Numbered from the stretch's first letter, positions 50,571 through 60,534 are shown. The stretch is 64,000 nucleotides of DNA from Candidatus Bathyarchaeota archaeon A05DMB-4 (GCA_019685575.1 JABFQO010000008.1:25543-89542), one strand, 5' to 3'. Made by a program: numbers and translations. The notes: generated by a model from the sequence alone, not told the origin.

Positions 50571-51995
50571 TTGGAAAAAGACATAGTTGACTATTGCCTC
50601 GAACTTGCCAAGAGCAAAAAAATCGAATACGCCGAAGCAAGAGCGCTTGACACAAACGTTGAAAACATGGTTATCAAGAACGGACTCTTAGACGCTTTTG
50701 CAGTATCCAAGGACAGCGGTTTCTGCGTGAGAATACTTGCAGACGGTGGTTTAGGTTTTGCTTCATCAAACAAATGGACAAAGCAAGAAGCGGTGAAAGT
50801 CGTAAACCTAGCGTACAAACTGGCTAAAAACGCTAAACGCAAAGACAAAATCAAGTTTGCCGAAGAGAAAGCTGTTAGAACGAAATGGGACGTTAAACAA
50901 AAGAAAAAAATCGAAAACGTTTCTGCGGAAGGAAAAATAGAGAGGCTTATGGAAATCGACAAAGCCATAATGTCACAGAAAACTAATGTCGTGGCAAGAA
51001 CTCTAGTGTACCAAAGCACGCTTACGGAAAAATACTTCGTTAACACCGAAGGATCAATAATCTCTTCATTTGTGCCGAGAATCGAAGTTACACCTTTCGG
51101 CGTCACGATCGTGGAAGGCGGCAAGATGGAACAACTTCCATTCAAATGGTTCGGCTACACTGGCGGTTGGGAAGCTTTCGAAAAATGGAAACTAGAAGAA
51201 GATTTAACGCGAGAGGTTCAAGTACTGCAACGTTTACTTAGAGAAGGAAAAGCTGTGAAACCGGGCAAAATGGATCTGGTGTGCGGCCCAGAAGTCGTGG
51301 GCATCGCTTGCCATGAATCTTGTGGGCATCCTATGGAGGCAGACAGAATTCTTGGAAGAGAGATGAGTCAAGCAGGCAGATCGTTCATTTATCCGGGCGG
51401 ACCCTATTGGATAGGCACACAAATCGGCAGTGAATTGGTTACGATTATTGACGACCCTGCTATAGAGAACAGTTATGGCTACTACTTGTATGACGACGAA
51501 GGGATTAAAGCCAGACCTCGCTATCTTTATAAAAAAGGTGTTATCAACGAGTTTCTGCAAAACCGTGAAACAGCTGCAAAACTGGGCACACGAAGTAACG
51601 GCGCGTCACGTTCTATCAATTATGACCGAGAAGCTATCGTGAGAATGGCGAACACTTATTTGCAGCCTGGTGACATGACGGAAGAAGAAATCTTTGAAGA
51701 CATTAAGTATGGCATTTTCATGAACTCCTTTACGGAATGGAACATTGACGATGTGCGATTTAATCAGCGCTACATTGGGCGAGAGGCTTACATAATAGAA
51801 AAAGGCGAACTCAAAGCGCCTGTAGCAAGACCTATCATTGAAACCACAACCAAGACCTTCTGGATGGCTGTCGACGGTGTTTCGAAGAAAGTTGGATTCG
51901 TTAGTGCGGTTTGCGGTAAAGGTGATCCGGGGCAAGGCGTTCCAGTCGATACTGGGGGGCCTTTGGCTAGGCTGAGAGGGGTGTACATAAAATGA
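50571..51995 (+). CDS. tldD: TldD-family metalloprotease
   Basis: A 474-residue protein. The zinc motif is GIACHESCGHPME (HExxxH, about 245-257), with the extra conserved Cys of the TldD group. The N-terminal beta-sandwich begins at residue 1 and the C-terminal fold ends with GDPGQGVPVDTGGP. TldD/TldE is known to trim or mature modified peptides in bacteria; the archaeal substrate is unknown. TTG 50571 has ggggaaaaac upstream. It overlaps tldE by four bases. Confidence 0.93.
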   Translation: MEKDIVDYCLELAKSKKIEYAEARALDTNVENMVIKNGLLDAFAVSKDSGFCVRILADGGLGFASSNKWTKQEAVKVVNLAYKLAKNAKRKDKIKFAEEKAVRTKWDVKQKKKIENVSAEGKIERLMEIDKAIMSQKTNVVARTLVYQSTLTEKYFVNTEGSIISSFVPRIEVTPFGVTIVEGGKMEQLPFKWFGYTGGWEAFEKWKLEEDLTREVQVLQRLLREGKAVKPGKMDLVCGPEVVGIACHESCGHPMEADRILGREMSQAGRSFIYPGGPYWIGTQIGSELVTIIDDPAIENSYGYYLYDDEGIKARPRYLYKKGVINEFLQNRETAAKLGTRSNGASRSINYDREAIVRMANTYLQPGDMTEEEIFEDIKYGIFMNSFTEWNIDDVRFNQRYIGREAYIIEKGELKAPVARPIIETTTKTFWMAVDGVSKKVGFVSAVCGKGDPGQGVPVDTGGPLARLRGVYIK

Positions 51996-53317
51996 GTGAA
52001 ATAATGGCAAAGACCGAAGAGATAATGAAGAAAGGCAAAGCGTTGGGTGCGGACGAAGTTATTGCCACAACGGTATTCGGTGAGTATCGCCAATTGAGGT
52101 TCAGTAACAACCAAATCGATATTGGGGTGGCATGGGACGATTATACTACAAACGTTCTTCTTACATGGCAGAAACGAGTGGTCGCCACACAGATCAAAAA
52201 CTTTCAGAACATCACGCCGACCATGGAACAATTGTTTAAACTGGCTAAGGCGTCCAAAGAGAACCCGATGTACGGCGGAGTTGTTCAAGGCAAATTTAAA
52301 TACGCCAAACCAATGGCCGACAAATCCATCAGAGACGTCGAAAACCCGTCAGAATACATTTACGAGGCCATAGCCGCTGCCCAACGAAAAATTGGAAAAA
52401 ACATCGACGCAGGCGGTATTCTCTTCACAAAATATGAACAAGTTTTCTTGGTGTCGTCAGAGGGACCGGAGGGACAAGACGAAAGGTCGGCGATTGAATT
52501 GTCGATTAGGGCTTTTGCCGAAAGGGACGAGTCAGGACACGGCGTAGAATGCAACTCTTCGCTTAAGGGCTTTAATCCTGCGAGGGCGGGAGAGAAAGCT
52601 GGAGAAATTGCAAAGATGGCTAAGAATCCGAAAGCTGGGAAAACTGGGAAATTTGACATAATCTTTGAACCGTTGTTCTGGGGATCGATGCTTGGCGCCT
52701 ATGGAATGATGGGGTCTGCGTTTTTTGTCTTAACGAAAATGTCGGTGTTTGCAGATAAGATGGGACAGAAAGTGGGACCCGCAATCGTGACTATTCGGGA
52801 TAATCCTGGAAAATACTCAGTGAGCAACAGAGTTTTCGATGACGAAGGTGCGCCCGTGAAAGAAACGGTTTTCATCGATAAAGGCGTGCTGAAGACATAC
52901 TTCCACAATACGTCTACGGCTAAACTATTCAAAACTCAGACTACGGGTCATGCTGGTTTGGTTCAACCAATGCCATGGAGTTTGGAGATGGACGCGGGTG
53001 ACATGACTAAAGACGAGATGTTCGAAGACACAAAAAGAGGTCTGTACGTAACGAACACTTGGTACACCAGATTCCAAAACTACGCAACGGGCGACTTTTC
53101 AACAATCCCACGCGACGGCATATTCCTAATCGAAAACGGCGAAATCAAAGAATCTTGGAAAGAAATCCGCCTCAGCGACAATATCCTAAACTTGCTCGCG
53201 AACATCGCTGGAATTTCGAAAGAAAGGATGCATGTTCACTGGTGGGGTGAAGCTGACCCGCCGTCTTTGTCGCCCTACGTGCTAGCGAGAAACATTCAGA
53301 TAACTAGACCTGAATAA
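51992..53317 (+). CDS. tldE: TldE/PmbA-family protein
   Basis: A 441-residue partner of TldD without the zinc motif. GHAGLVQPMPWSLEMDAGDM and the final region with SPYVLARNIQ are typical. TldE forms a heterodimer with TldD. The ATG at 51992 overlaps the tldD stop (ATGA), so the ratio is set by translation coupling. Confidence 0.92.
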   Translation: MSEIMAKTEEIMKKGKALGADEVIATTVFGEYRQLRFSNNQIDIGVAWDDYTTNVLLTWQKRVVATQIKNFQNITPTMEQLFKLAKASKENPMYGGVVQGKFKYAKPMADKSIRDVENPSEYIYEAIAAAQRKIGKNIDAGGILFTKYEQVFLVSSEGPEGQDERSAIELSIRAFAERDESGHGVECNSSLKGFNPARAGEKAGEIAKMAKNPKAGKTGKFDIIFEPLFWGSMLGAYGMMGSAFFVLTKMSVFADKMGQKVGPAIVTIRDNPGKYSVSNRVFDDEGAPVKETVFIDKGVLKTYFHNTSTAKLFKTQTTGHAGLVQPMPWSLEMDAGDMTKDEMFEDTKRGLYVTNTWYTRFQNYATGDFSTIPRDGIFLIENGEIKESWKEIRLSDNILNLLANIAGISKERMHVHWWGEADPPSLSPYVLARNIQITRPE

Positions 53318-53346
53318 GCCACGCTCTTTTTTCTCCCTTCTTTTTT

Positions 53347-53922
53347 CTAACGTTTCTTTCTGATTCTTTGGACAAAGTACATTAAAATGATGACGAAGGC
53401 AATGATGACGAACGCGGTTGAGACCGTGTTGATTGTTACGTCATCTGTTTCCATGATGAACGCTATTGAAACTGCCGCCATGAAAACGCCGATGTAAAGG
53501 CTTATGTTGCTACTTAGGAATTCTGTAAATTCTCTGCGTATGGTTCCGAAGTACTTGTTGAGTAATATGAGTATAGAAGCAAACGCAAGAAACACGATTA
53601 AGAACGTATAGGTGAGCATTGTCCAATAGTCGCCTAACGTAAGCAGAAGCCCAACTTCGTCCCCTATTAGCCCCCCACCAGCGCCAAAAAGAATTGCCGC
53701 TAAACGGTTAATTCGTTTCTCCTCAAAACTAATGCCAAGCCAACCGCCGATGGCGAGCATGACTAAACCATACCAGAAATGGTGGATGTGGATGCTGCCG
53801 TTGATTAGGATGATAGTGTGAGGGTTGAAAGTAGTAAACGCACGGGCGATTACAAAAGAAACTATGAACGCAATTAGGGCTAGAATGGAAAGGCTAGGTT
53901 TCGGCTTAGGCTTACCTTCCAC
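53347..53922 (-). CDS. Membrane protein of unknown function
   Basis: A 191-residue multi-pass membrane protein starting GTG 53922. There are about six helices. A distinctive HIHHFWYGLVMLAIGGW (about 45-61) contains three His and could bind metal; EEKRINRLAAILFGAGGGLIG follows. It has the look of a small archaeal membrane protein family but I cannot name it. Confidence 0.7.
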   Translation of the reverse strand: MEGKPKPKPSLSILALIAFIVSFVIARAFTTFNPHTIILINGSIHIHHFWYGLVMLAIGGWLGISFEEKRINRLAAILFGAGGGLIGDEVGLLLTLGDYWTMLTYTFLIVFLAFASILILLNKYFGTIRREFTEFLSSNISLYIGVFMAAVSIAFIMETDDVTINTVSTAFVIIAFVIILMYFVQRIRKKR

Positions 53923-53981
53923 TTGGATTCCAAAGCACGCTCCTTTCGCTGAAAATCAAGATTGAAACCTGTTACTCGGCA

Positions 53982-54248
53982 TCATTTATCATAGTACTTG
54001 AACGCGTTGATACGTTCGTCTCTTTCTTTCTTATGATTCGTGTAGATGGGGCATTTTTGTTGGATACATTGTTTTGTGAAGAACTCATGCCAATATTCTC
54101 TCTCGCTGAATGAACATGCACGGGCTATGGATTTCCAGTTAAAACGCCAGCAAGTGATCTTAGCTTTAAACGCTGGGCACGGGTCACATTTGCGCGGTTC
54201 CACACCGCAACCCGGGTTAACTATCCAGCAACAGTCTTTTTCTTCCAA
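53982..54248 (-). CDS. Cys-rich protein of unknown function
   Basis: An 88-residue protein with nine or more Cys: DCCWIVNPGCG, KCDPCPAF, ITCW, ARACSF, KQCIQQKCPIY. The spacing is not a known zinc or ferredoxin motif. It may bind Fe-S or zinc. It sits divergent to the FUN14 gene with a 92-bp spacer. ATG 54248. Confidence 0.6.
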   Translation of the reverse strand: MEEKDCCWIVNPGCGVEPRKCDPCPAFKAKITCWRFNWKSIARACSFSEREYWHEFFTKQCIQQKCPIYTNHKKERDERINAFKYYDK

Positions 54249-54340
54249 CAGAGTTGTCTCCTAAAGGAAAAGACGGCTGATAGAGTATTTAAAAATTCAT
54301 GTCAAAAAGGTTAATCTCAGAGGCTCTGCTTATATTACAA

Positions 54341-54640
54341 ATGAAAATGTGGGACTTGATATCCTTAGGGATGCTTGGGGCAACTGGATTTCTCGTAGGT
54401 TACGCCATCAAAAAGCTCGTCAAACTTTTCCTGTTTTTTGTAGGCTTATGCCTCCTCATACTAATCGGCCTAGAATACATGGGCGCGATTAAGATTTACT
54501 ACGATAAACTCGGCGAGGTTCTCTTCAACACCCTAATCAGTTTACAAGCAATGTTGCCCGAAATAGCCCCAATGCTGTCTGGGTTGTTTTATTCCCTAAG
54601 TTTTTCCGCGGGCTTCTTGCTTGGTTTAATGAAAGGATAA
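54341..54640 (+). CDS. FUN14-family membrane protein
   Basis: A 99-residue small membrane protein. Helices at about 5-22, 27-46 and 80-99, with GATGFLVGYAIKKLVKL, GLEYMGAIKIYYDKL and GFLLGLMKG, match the FUN14 family. I prefer ATG 54341 to 54299 because a TATA-like tatttaaaaattc touches 54299. Role unknown; eukaryotic relatives are in mitochondria. Confidence 0.72.
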   Translation: MKMWDLISLGMLGATGFLVGYAIKKLVKLFLFFVGLCLLILIGLEYMGAIKIYYDKLGEVLFNTLISLQAMLPEIAPMLSGLFYSLSFSAGFLLGLMKG

Positions 54641-54664
54641 AAACAAAAAGGGAGGCACAATGAA

Positions 54665-54748
54665 ATGACGATTACAGATGCGCCACGGACGAAAAAACCC
54701 AAACTGCCCAAGAAACGAATTTTAAGAAAACAATTTAAGAGAAAGTAA
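54665..54748 (+). CDS. Small basic peptide
   Basis: A 27-residue peptide: MTITDAPRTKK and KRILRKQFKRK, with ten or more basic residues and no Cys. A strong gggagg site lies nine bases upstream. It could be a ribosomal-like or nucleic-acid-binding peptide, or a false open frame. Confidence 0.35.
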   Translation: MTITDAPRTKKPKLPKKRILRKQFKRK

Positions 54749-54811
54749 ATTGGTCAAATTTGTCAAATAAACCTAAAATAGAACCTTCTGCACCGTATAT
54801 TTTTCCTCGCA

Positions 54812-56305
54812 ATGATTCATGGAAGGGTTTCACGTTTGAACGACAATGAAGACGTTTTTATTAACCTCAACCCGAACCCGCTGGTTAGGCATTTAGGTAA
54901 ACTGCCAAAAGAGTTCACGAAGGAAGACATTGTCAAATTCGCCAAAGACCGAGAGGTTAAGATGATAAATCTATGCCACGTCGCCGAAGACTGTAGGCTT
55001 AAGACACTAAGTTTTGCAATAAACAACGAAGCCCACCTAAACGAAATCTTGGATTTCGGCGAACGCGTAGACGGGTCAAGTCTTTTCTCTTTTCTCGAAC
55101 CCTCTAAAAGCGACGTGCACATCAAACCGAGAATCAATAAAACCTTCGTTAACCCTTTCAACATTGTCCCCACGCTTAATGTTCTGTGCGATTATTTTGG
55201 CGAAGATGGAGAGCCCCTTGAAATTTCACCCGCGAACGTGCTCAGAAAAGCACAAGAAAGACTGTTGAAAGAAACGGGCATTGCTATAAAAGTGCTCTGC
55301 GAACTCGAATTCTACATAATAGCCAAACGAGAAACATCGACAATTTATCCGGGAACACCGCAGAAAAATTATCAAGAATCTTCGCCTTTTGCAAAGTTTG
55401 AACATTTACGAAACGAAATGTTAACCACACTCGCCGCAGTTGGAGTATCCGTAAAATACGGTCACGCAGAAGTCGGCATGATCGAAAACGATAACGCCCT
55501 CATGGAACAACATGAGATCGAACCTCGATTAGAAACGCCAGTAGACATGGCGGATAACGTTTCAATTGCAAAGTGGATTATACGTAATGTAGCGGCGAAG
55601 TACGGCGTGGAAGCAAGTTTTGCTCCAAAAATCGTTTTGGGGCATGCTGGCAACGGTATGCATGTGCACATTTCTGGTGCGAGGAATGATGAGATTATTA
55701 TGACTAACTCTCGTGGAGAGTTAAGCGAGGAGGCTAGGGCGATGATTGGAGGAGTGTTGAAGTTTGCTCCGAGTCTAACAGCGTTTGGCAATACTGTGCC
55801 CACTTCTTATCTGCGCTTGGTTCCAAAGCAAGAAGCACCGACCAAAGTTTATTGGGGTTACAAAAATCGTGAAGCCCTCATCAGAGTGCCGCTGGGTTGG
55901 TGGACCGAGGAAAATGGCAAACGCGAATACATGCAGACTTTTGAGTTGCGGTTGCCGGATGGTTCAGCAAACGTTTACTTGCTTCTTGCGGGAATTTTGA
56001 TGGCTATCGGCTACGGTCTAACGCACAAAGAGAAAGCACTCGAAATTAGTGATGAAACTCTTGCGGAAAGCCCAAGGTTTAGCGAGGACAACTTGAAAAT
56101 TCTACCTCGTTCTTGCTACGAATCGGCGAAACTGTTGGAAAAACACAGAGAAATCTACGAGAAAGGAAACGTTTTTCCGAAACGAATGATCGATGGAATC
56201 GTTAAGCGTCTTAAGTTGTACGACGACGAAAACTTGGTCGAATCAATAAAAAACGACAACAAACAAACAGAGGAATTAATAAAGAAACATTTGCATTGTG
56301 GTTGA
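54812..56305 (+). CDS. glnA: Glutamine synthetase
   Basis: A 497-residue enzyme that joins ammonia to glutamate. Seen are CELEFYII (about 166-173), the metal/glutamate region YGHAEVGMIE and EQHEIEP (about 215-235), GNGMHVHIS (about 280-288), and NSRGELSEEARAMIGGVLKF, ending with KQTEELIKKHLHCG. It diverges from the usual type I sequence in the N-terminal domain. The gene sits upstream of an MFS transporter and an amino-acid ABC transporter. Confidence 0.9.
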   Translation: MIHGRVSRLNDNEDVFINLNPNPLVRHLGKLPKEFTKEDIVKFAKDREVKMINLCHVAEDCRLKTLSFAINNEAHLNEILDFGERVDGSSLFSFLEPSKSDVHIKPRINKTFVNPFNIVPTLNVLCDYFGEDGEPLEISPANVLRKAQERLLKETGIAIKVLCELEFYIIAKRETSTIYPGTPQKNYQESSPFAKFEHLRNEMLTTLAAVGVSVKYGHAEVGMIENDNALMEQHEIEPRLETPVDMADNVSIAKWIIRNVAAKYGVEASFAPKIVLGHAGNGMHVHISGARNDEIIMTNSRGELSEEARAMIGGVLKFAPSLTAFGNTVPTSYLRLVPKQEAPTKVYWGYKNREALIRVPLGWWTEENGKREYMQTFELRLPDGSANVYLLLAGILMAIGYGLTHKEKALEISDETLAESPRFSEDNLKILPRSCYESAKLLEKHREIYEKGNVFPKRMIDGIVKRLKLYDDENLVESIKNDNKQTEELIKKHLHCG

Positions 56306-56387
56306 TTACTTAAAAACTAATTTTTAAGTGTTTACAAAGCTTATTAACGAAAAACAATTAACACAACATGCCGAGGCACGTGTGAAC

Positions 56388-57572
56388 ATGAAAAATTCCG
56401 AAGCCCCCCATAACTCGTCTCCAAGTCGCTACCGTTGGGTTGTATTGTTTACTGCGTTTTTGGCTTTCGTAGCTTACGCTTTTGCTTTGCAGGAAGCCCC
56501 GCCCTTGATTCCATCTATCATAGGCGAGTTCGGTATCAGCAACGCGCAAGCTGGATTAGTCATGTCTATAGTGCTGGTGCCCGGAATTTTTCTTAGCTTG
56601 CCTGCTGGGATTTTCGTGAACAAATATGGCGCCAGACGGTTAGGTTTGGCTGCGTTGAGTGTGGTGATTGCGAGTTCTTTCTTAATCCTTATGGCGAACT
56701 CTTTTGTGGTAGTGTTGGCTGGAAGATTTATTCTAGGTTTAGGCGGCGCCTTTATCGTCGCTACTGCGCCTGCTGTGATTGCACAGTGGTTCGTGAAGGA
56801 AGAGTTGGGGAAGGCGATGGGAGTTTTCGGGGTGAACATGCCCTTTGCTACTATCTTAGCTTTTCCAACTGCAAGCATGCTGAAGGATCTTGGATATGGA
56901 TGGCGTTTCCCTTTCTACATAAGCTTGGTCTTGGGAATCATTGTCGCAGTTATTTTTGCGTTGGTGGTCAGGGAGGGACCCTTTGCACGGCAAGATAGGA
57001 CGATGACTACGCGGGTAGCGGTGGGTAACGTTGAGATTTGGAAGGTGGGGTTTGTTTGGTTATTTTTTAATGCTGCAGCTTTGTCGTTTGTAACTTGGGC
57101 GCCGACTTTGTTCGAAAAATTTCAAGGCGTACCTAAGGTGGAGGCGAGTTTTTTTGCGAGTTTGTTGATGTGGGCGGCAATATTTTTCGTGCCCGTTTTC
57201 GGTTATTTGTCAGATAGGTTTGGTAGGCGTAAGTTCTTTGCGGTTTTGGGAGCGGTTTTGATGACTTTGGCCTTTGCTTCTATCGCGTACACTTCAAACT
57301 TTGTGTTGGTAGTTTCGATTTTAGCTCTTGGTATCTCAGCGGCGATGATTCCGCCTATTGTGTCTGCTTTACCTGCAGAAATCTTGGGGTCGAATTTGGC
57401 AGGTTTGGGTTTTGGTGTAACGGGCATGTGTATGAACATCGGCGGGGCGGTGGCGCAGCCTTTTGTTGGGTTTATGTTGGATTTTACGCAATCATACGTT
57501 TATTGTCTTCTAGGTATGGCGGGGCTTTCTGCAATTGGCGCGGTTGTTGCGTTTTTGTTGAAAACACGTTAG
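56388..57572 (+). CDS. MFS transporter (nitrate/cyanate/sugar-phosphate type)
   Basis: A 394-residue 12-helix transporter. Between helices 2 and 3 is GIFVNKYGARRLG, with GRFILGLGGAFIVATAP in helix 4 and the repeat GYLSDRFGRRKF in the second half. It is closest in look to NarK/CynX-like carriers, but the substrate is not shown. ATG 56388 skips the unrelated N-terminal 20 residues of a longer frame. It follows glnA. Confidence 0.85.
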   Translation: MKNSEAPHNSSPSRYRWVVLFTAFLAFVAYAFALQEAPPLIPSIIGEFGISNAQAGLVMSIVLVPGIFLSLPAGIFVNKYGARRLGLAALSVVIASSFLILMANSFVVVLAGRFILGLGGAFIVATAPAVIAQWFVKEELGKAMGVFGVNMPFATILAFPTASMLKDLGYGWRFPFYISLVLGIIVAVIFALVVREGPFARQDRTMTTRVAVGNVEIWKVGFVWLFFNAAALSFVTWAPTLFEKFQGVPKVEASFFASLLMWAAIFFVPVFGYLSDRFGRRKFFAVLGAVLMTLAFASIAYTSNFVLVVSILALGISAAMIPPIVSALPAEILGSNLAGLGFGVTGMCMNIGGAVAQPFVGFMLDFTQSYVYCLLGMAGLSAIGAVVAFLLKTR

Positions 57573-57599
57573 CTGAGGCAAGTTTCAAGCGAAAGATAT

Positions 57600-58262
57600 C
57601 TAAACTGATATTTCTATTCCTGGGATTTTCTTTTTCTCATAAACTATGTCGAAGATTTTGGTCATGATTGTGATCCAGATGAGGTAGAGTATGGCGCACA
57701 TTATCCACGCTTCGAGAACTCTGAATGACCGAATAGCGATCGACTGGAACGCCGAGGTGAGGTCTCTTATGCCGAGAATAGACAATGCAGCCGTGCTTTT
57801 CGTTAAGGAGCAGAACTCGTTGCTCCATGCTGGAATTACTATTCTTAGCGCTTGGGGAAGAATCACGTAGACGATCGTTTGAGGCTTTGACATTCCAACA
57901 GAAAGCCCTGCTTGCATTTGGTCTTCAAACACTGCTTGCATTGCACCTTTTATGTATCCTTTTTGATATGCCGCGCTGTTAAGCGCAAAAACTAGGAACC
58001 CAGCGATTATGGGATCTATTAACGTTTGAAACATGGCGGGAATGACGTAGACGCTTATAAACAGTTGAACTATGATTGGGCTTCCTCTGAAAAATTCCAC
58101 ATAAAAACGAATGAAAGTTGAAACAATCTTTCCCCCGTAAATGTCACCTATCGCTAAGATTGTTCCTAGTCCGAGCCCGGCGAATATGCCGAATAATGTT
58201 ACTTCGATCGTTAGAATGAAACCATCGACGATTAACGGGAGATTTTCTGCTAAGAAACTCAT
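57600..58262 (-). CDS. Polar amino-acid ABC transporter permease
   Basis: A 220-residue His/Glu/Gln/Arg/opine-type permease with five helices and the EAA loop (ALNSAAYQKGYIKGAMQAV, about 95-113; QAGLSVGMSKPQ). It is the last gene of a four-gene set with ATPase, another permease and binding protein, and imports a polar amino acid. It starts one base after the ATPase stop. Confidence 0.92.
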   Translation of the reverse strand: MSFLAENLPLIVDGFILTIEVTLFGIFAGLGLGTILAIGDIYGGKIVSTFIRFYVEFFRGSPIIVQLFISVYVIPAMFQTLIDPIIAGFLVFALNSAAYQKGYIKGAMQAVFEDQMQAGLSVGMSKPQTIVYVILPQALRIVIPAWSNEFCSLTKSTAALSILGIRDLTSAFQSIAIRSFRVLEAWIMCAILYLIWITIMTKIFDIVYEKKKIPGIEISV

Positions 58263-58263
58263 G

Positions 58264-59016
58264 TTATTCCCTTTTTGTCTTTTTGATTAATCTTGCCATG
58301 AATTTTTTCGCTCTTTCGCTTTCTGGGTTTGTAAAGAAAAGTTCGGGTGGACCAGTTTCTACTATTGCGCCTTCATCGTAGAATATCATCTCGTCGGCTA
58401 CCTCGCGGGCGAACGGCATCTCATGACTGACTATGAGCATGGTGGTTCCCATTCTTGCAAGGTCGCGTAACGTGTCTATAACTTCTCCCGTTAGTTCAGG
58501 ATCTAGCGCAGAAGTTGGTTCGTCAAGTAGTATGATGTTGGGATTGCGTGCCAAGGCTCTCGCTATGCCGACTCTTTGTTGCTGGCCTCCAGACATTTGC
58601 GCAGGATAATGCTTTGCCCAATCTTCCATCTTCACCAGTCTAAGCGCTTCCATTGCTTTTTCTCTAGCTTCGTCTTTGGGCATCTTTAATACCCGTCTCA
58701 GTGACAACTCCACGTTCCCAAGCGCCGTCAAGTGACGGAAGAGCCAAATGTGCTGGAACACAAAGCCTATTTTAGCCCTAGCCTTGTTCAGATCTACGCT
58801 TGGTTTAGTGAGGCACTGGTCTCTTAAGTAAACGTCCCCTTTGTCGGGTATTGTCAGCATAGCAAGGCATCGTAGAAAAGTGCTTTTTCCCGAACCGCTC
58901 GGTCCGAATACGAGTTTTATTTCGCCTTCTCTAATCTGGAAAGAAACATCTTTTACCGCTATGATTTTCCCGTAGGTTTTCCATAAATTCTTGCATTCCA
59001 TTACTATTTCTGCCAT
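58264..59016 (-). CDS. Polar amino-acid ABC transporter ATPase
   Basis: A 250-residue ATPase of the GlnQ/HisP group. Walker A GPSGSGKST (about 37-45), signature LSGGQ replaced by MSGGQQQRVGIARAL (about 141-155), Walker B IILLDEPTSALDPE. ATG 59016 (MAEIVMECKNLWKTYG) is the natural start; the longer frame to 59031 overlaps the permease. Supplies energy to both permeases. Confidence 0.95.
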   Translation of the reverse strand: MAEIVMECKNLWKTYGKIIAVKDVSFQIREGEIKLVFGPSGSGKSTFLRCLAMLTIPDKGDVYLRDQCLTKPSVDLNKARAKIGFVFQHIWLFRHLTALGNVELSLRRVLKMPKDEAREKAMEALRLVKMEDWAKHYPAQMSGGQQQRVGIARALARNPNIILLDEPTSALDPELTGEVIDTLRDLARMGTTMLIVSHEMPFAREVADEMIFYDEGAIVETGPPELFFTNPESERAKKFMARLIKKTKRE

Positions 59017-59020
59017 GGCT

Positions 59021-59671
59021 CTACAACCCAAGTTGTTTCTTTTTTCTGCTTCCCCACGTATCTAGCCACGTAGCCAAAGGAAACGTGAGTAAGATGTAGA
59101 GGATTGCTGCTACGATGTAGGGAATTACAGGGTCATAAGTCGCTTTTCTTATCCTATCCGCTTGCTCCATTATTACGGGAACGCCGATCACGAACGCATA
59201 CGATGAATCCTTAACAAGAAGCGCATACTCACTCCCCAAGCCTGGCGTAGAAAAAATAAAAACTTGAGGAATCATTACACGCAATATTGACTGCAGCCTT
59301 GAAAGTCCAAGAGAACGTGCAGCCACCATTTGCTCTTCTCCAACTCCTCTAATCGCACCCTTAAATATCTGGGACTGATTCGCCGCACTTCTTAGCCCTA
59401 ACACGAACGTCGCCGTGAAAAACGCATCTCCAAAAGGAAAAGCAAGAAAAAGACCTACTCCCCGATAAAATAGGAGCATCAAAACCAATTCGGGTATGCC
59501 CCTGAAAACTTTCTCGAATGCATCCACGAATACAGCGAAGCCTCTTTCATACGTTCTTATGAAAGCTAATGGAAGCCCAATGGTTAGTCCTAGTAAAAAG
59601 GAAAAAATGGAAATTAATAGGGTAGTAGATATTCCTTGTAGCATGTAGAGTAGTTGCTGGACTAGATCCAC
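59021..59671 (-). CDS. Polar amino-acid ABC transporter permease
   Basis: A 216-residue permease with five helices and the EAA-type loop (LRSAANQSQIFKGAIRGVGE, about 97-116). It pairs with the 57600-58262 permease. GTG 59671 (VDLVQQLLYMLQG). The 3' end is close to the ATPase start. Two permeases plus one ATPase is the usual set. Confidence 0.92.
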   Translation of the reverse strand: MDLVQQLLYMLQGISTTLLISIFSFLLGLTIGLPLAFIRTYERGFAVFVDAFEKVFRGIPELVLMLLFYRGVGLFLAFPFGDAFFTATFVLGLRSAANQSQIFKGAIRGVGEEQMVAARSLGLSRLQSILRVMIPQVFIFSTPGLGSEYALLVKDSSYAFVIGVPVIMEQADRIRKATYDPVIPYIVAAILYILLTFPLATWLDTWGSRKKKQLGL

Positions 59672-59691
59672 TGTGCATCACGTTGTGTTTG

Positions 59692-60534
59692 CTAGCATTT
59701 CCATTTCTGCTTGAGCGCGTCTAATTCTCCAGAGGCTATTATTTCTGCAAGAGCGCCGTTTATTTTTGCAACTAATATGTGGGCATCTTTATGCGCTACA
59801 AATGCTACTGGCCAGTATGGTCTCCTGAAAATGACGACAAGCGGCGGTTCACCTTGTTGTTCGGCTTCGAGTATCCAGTTGGAAGTAATAGGAGTTTCCG
59901 CGTAGACACAGTCGATTAAACCTGTTTTCATAGCCGTAAGCGCATCTACATAGTCGCTGTAAGAATGAACTAAACCAGACGGAATAGTATCGAGCAATTC
60001 GCTTTCCTGCGTAGTGCCCACTTGTACTCCCACATGAAGATTTAGAGCCGTCAAATTTTCTAGTGAAGTTAGCATGGTAATTCCTTTGTTGTCCCGTCTA
60101 GTTTTGTTCATTATTATTTGGCCCTCAGTGATGCTGTGATGCATCGTAAACTGTACCACTTCTAATCTTTCAGGTGTGACAGAAAAGCCGCTAACTCCCA
60201 AGTCTAGCTTTCCTGATTGCACTGAGGTGATTATATCATCGAATGCCGTGTCCCTCCAATCCACGGTGAGGTTTAATTTGTCCGCAATCATTTCCATTAA
60301 TTCCACCTCAAACCCGATGATTTCATTTGTTGTTTCATTAAGAAACTCATATGGTGGCCATCCTGGTTCTGTGCCGACTCTGATTATGCCCGTGCTTACG
60401 ATGTTGTTCCAGACAGGGTCTTCAGGTACTCCCAACGAGCGAAGCACGTACGGGCTTGCATACAAACCTACCACGAAAGCTAAGACAGCGATTATTATCA
60501 TCCCTATGGCTGTTACATATTTTTGGGCTACCAA
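59692..60534 (-). CDS. Polar amino-acid ABC transporter substrate-binding protein
   Basis: A 280-residue family 3 extracellular solute-binding protein with a membrane anchor (IGMIIIAVLAFVVGLYA). The domain has GTEPGWPPYEF (about 53-63), GFEVELMEMIAD (about 73-84), DWRDTAFDDIITSVQSGKLD and GVSGFSVTPER (about 108-118), as in GlnH and HisJ. It captures a polar amino acid for the downstream permeases. TTG 60534. Next to glutamine synthetase, so glutamine or glutamate is plausible. Confidence 0.93.
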   Translation of the reverse strand: MVAQKYVTAIGMIIIAVLAFVVGLYASPYVLRSLGVPEDPVWNNIVSTGIIRVGTEPGWPPYEFLNETTNEIIGFEVELMEMIADKLNLTVDWRDTAFDDIITSVQSGKLDLGVSGFSVTPERLEVVQFTMHHSITEGQIIMNKTRRDNKGITMLTSLENLTALNLHVGVQVGTTQESELLDTIPSGLVHSYSDYVDALTAMKTGLIDCVYAETPITSNWILEAEQQGEPPLVVIFRRPYWPVAFVAHKDAHILVAKINGALAEIIASGELDALKQKWKC

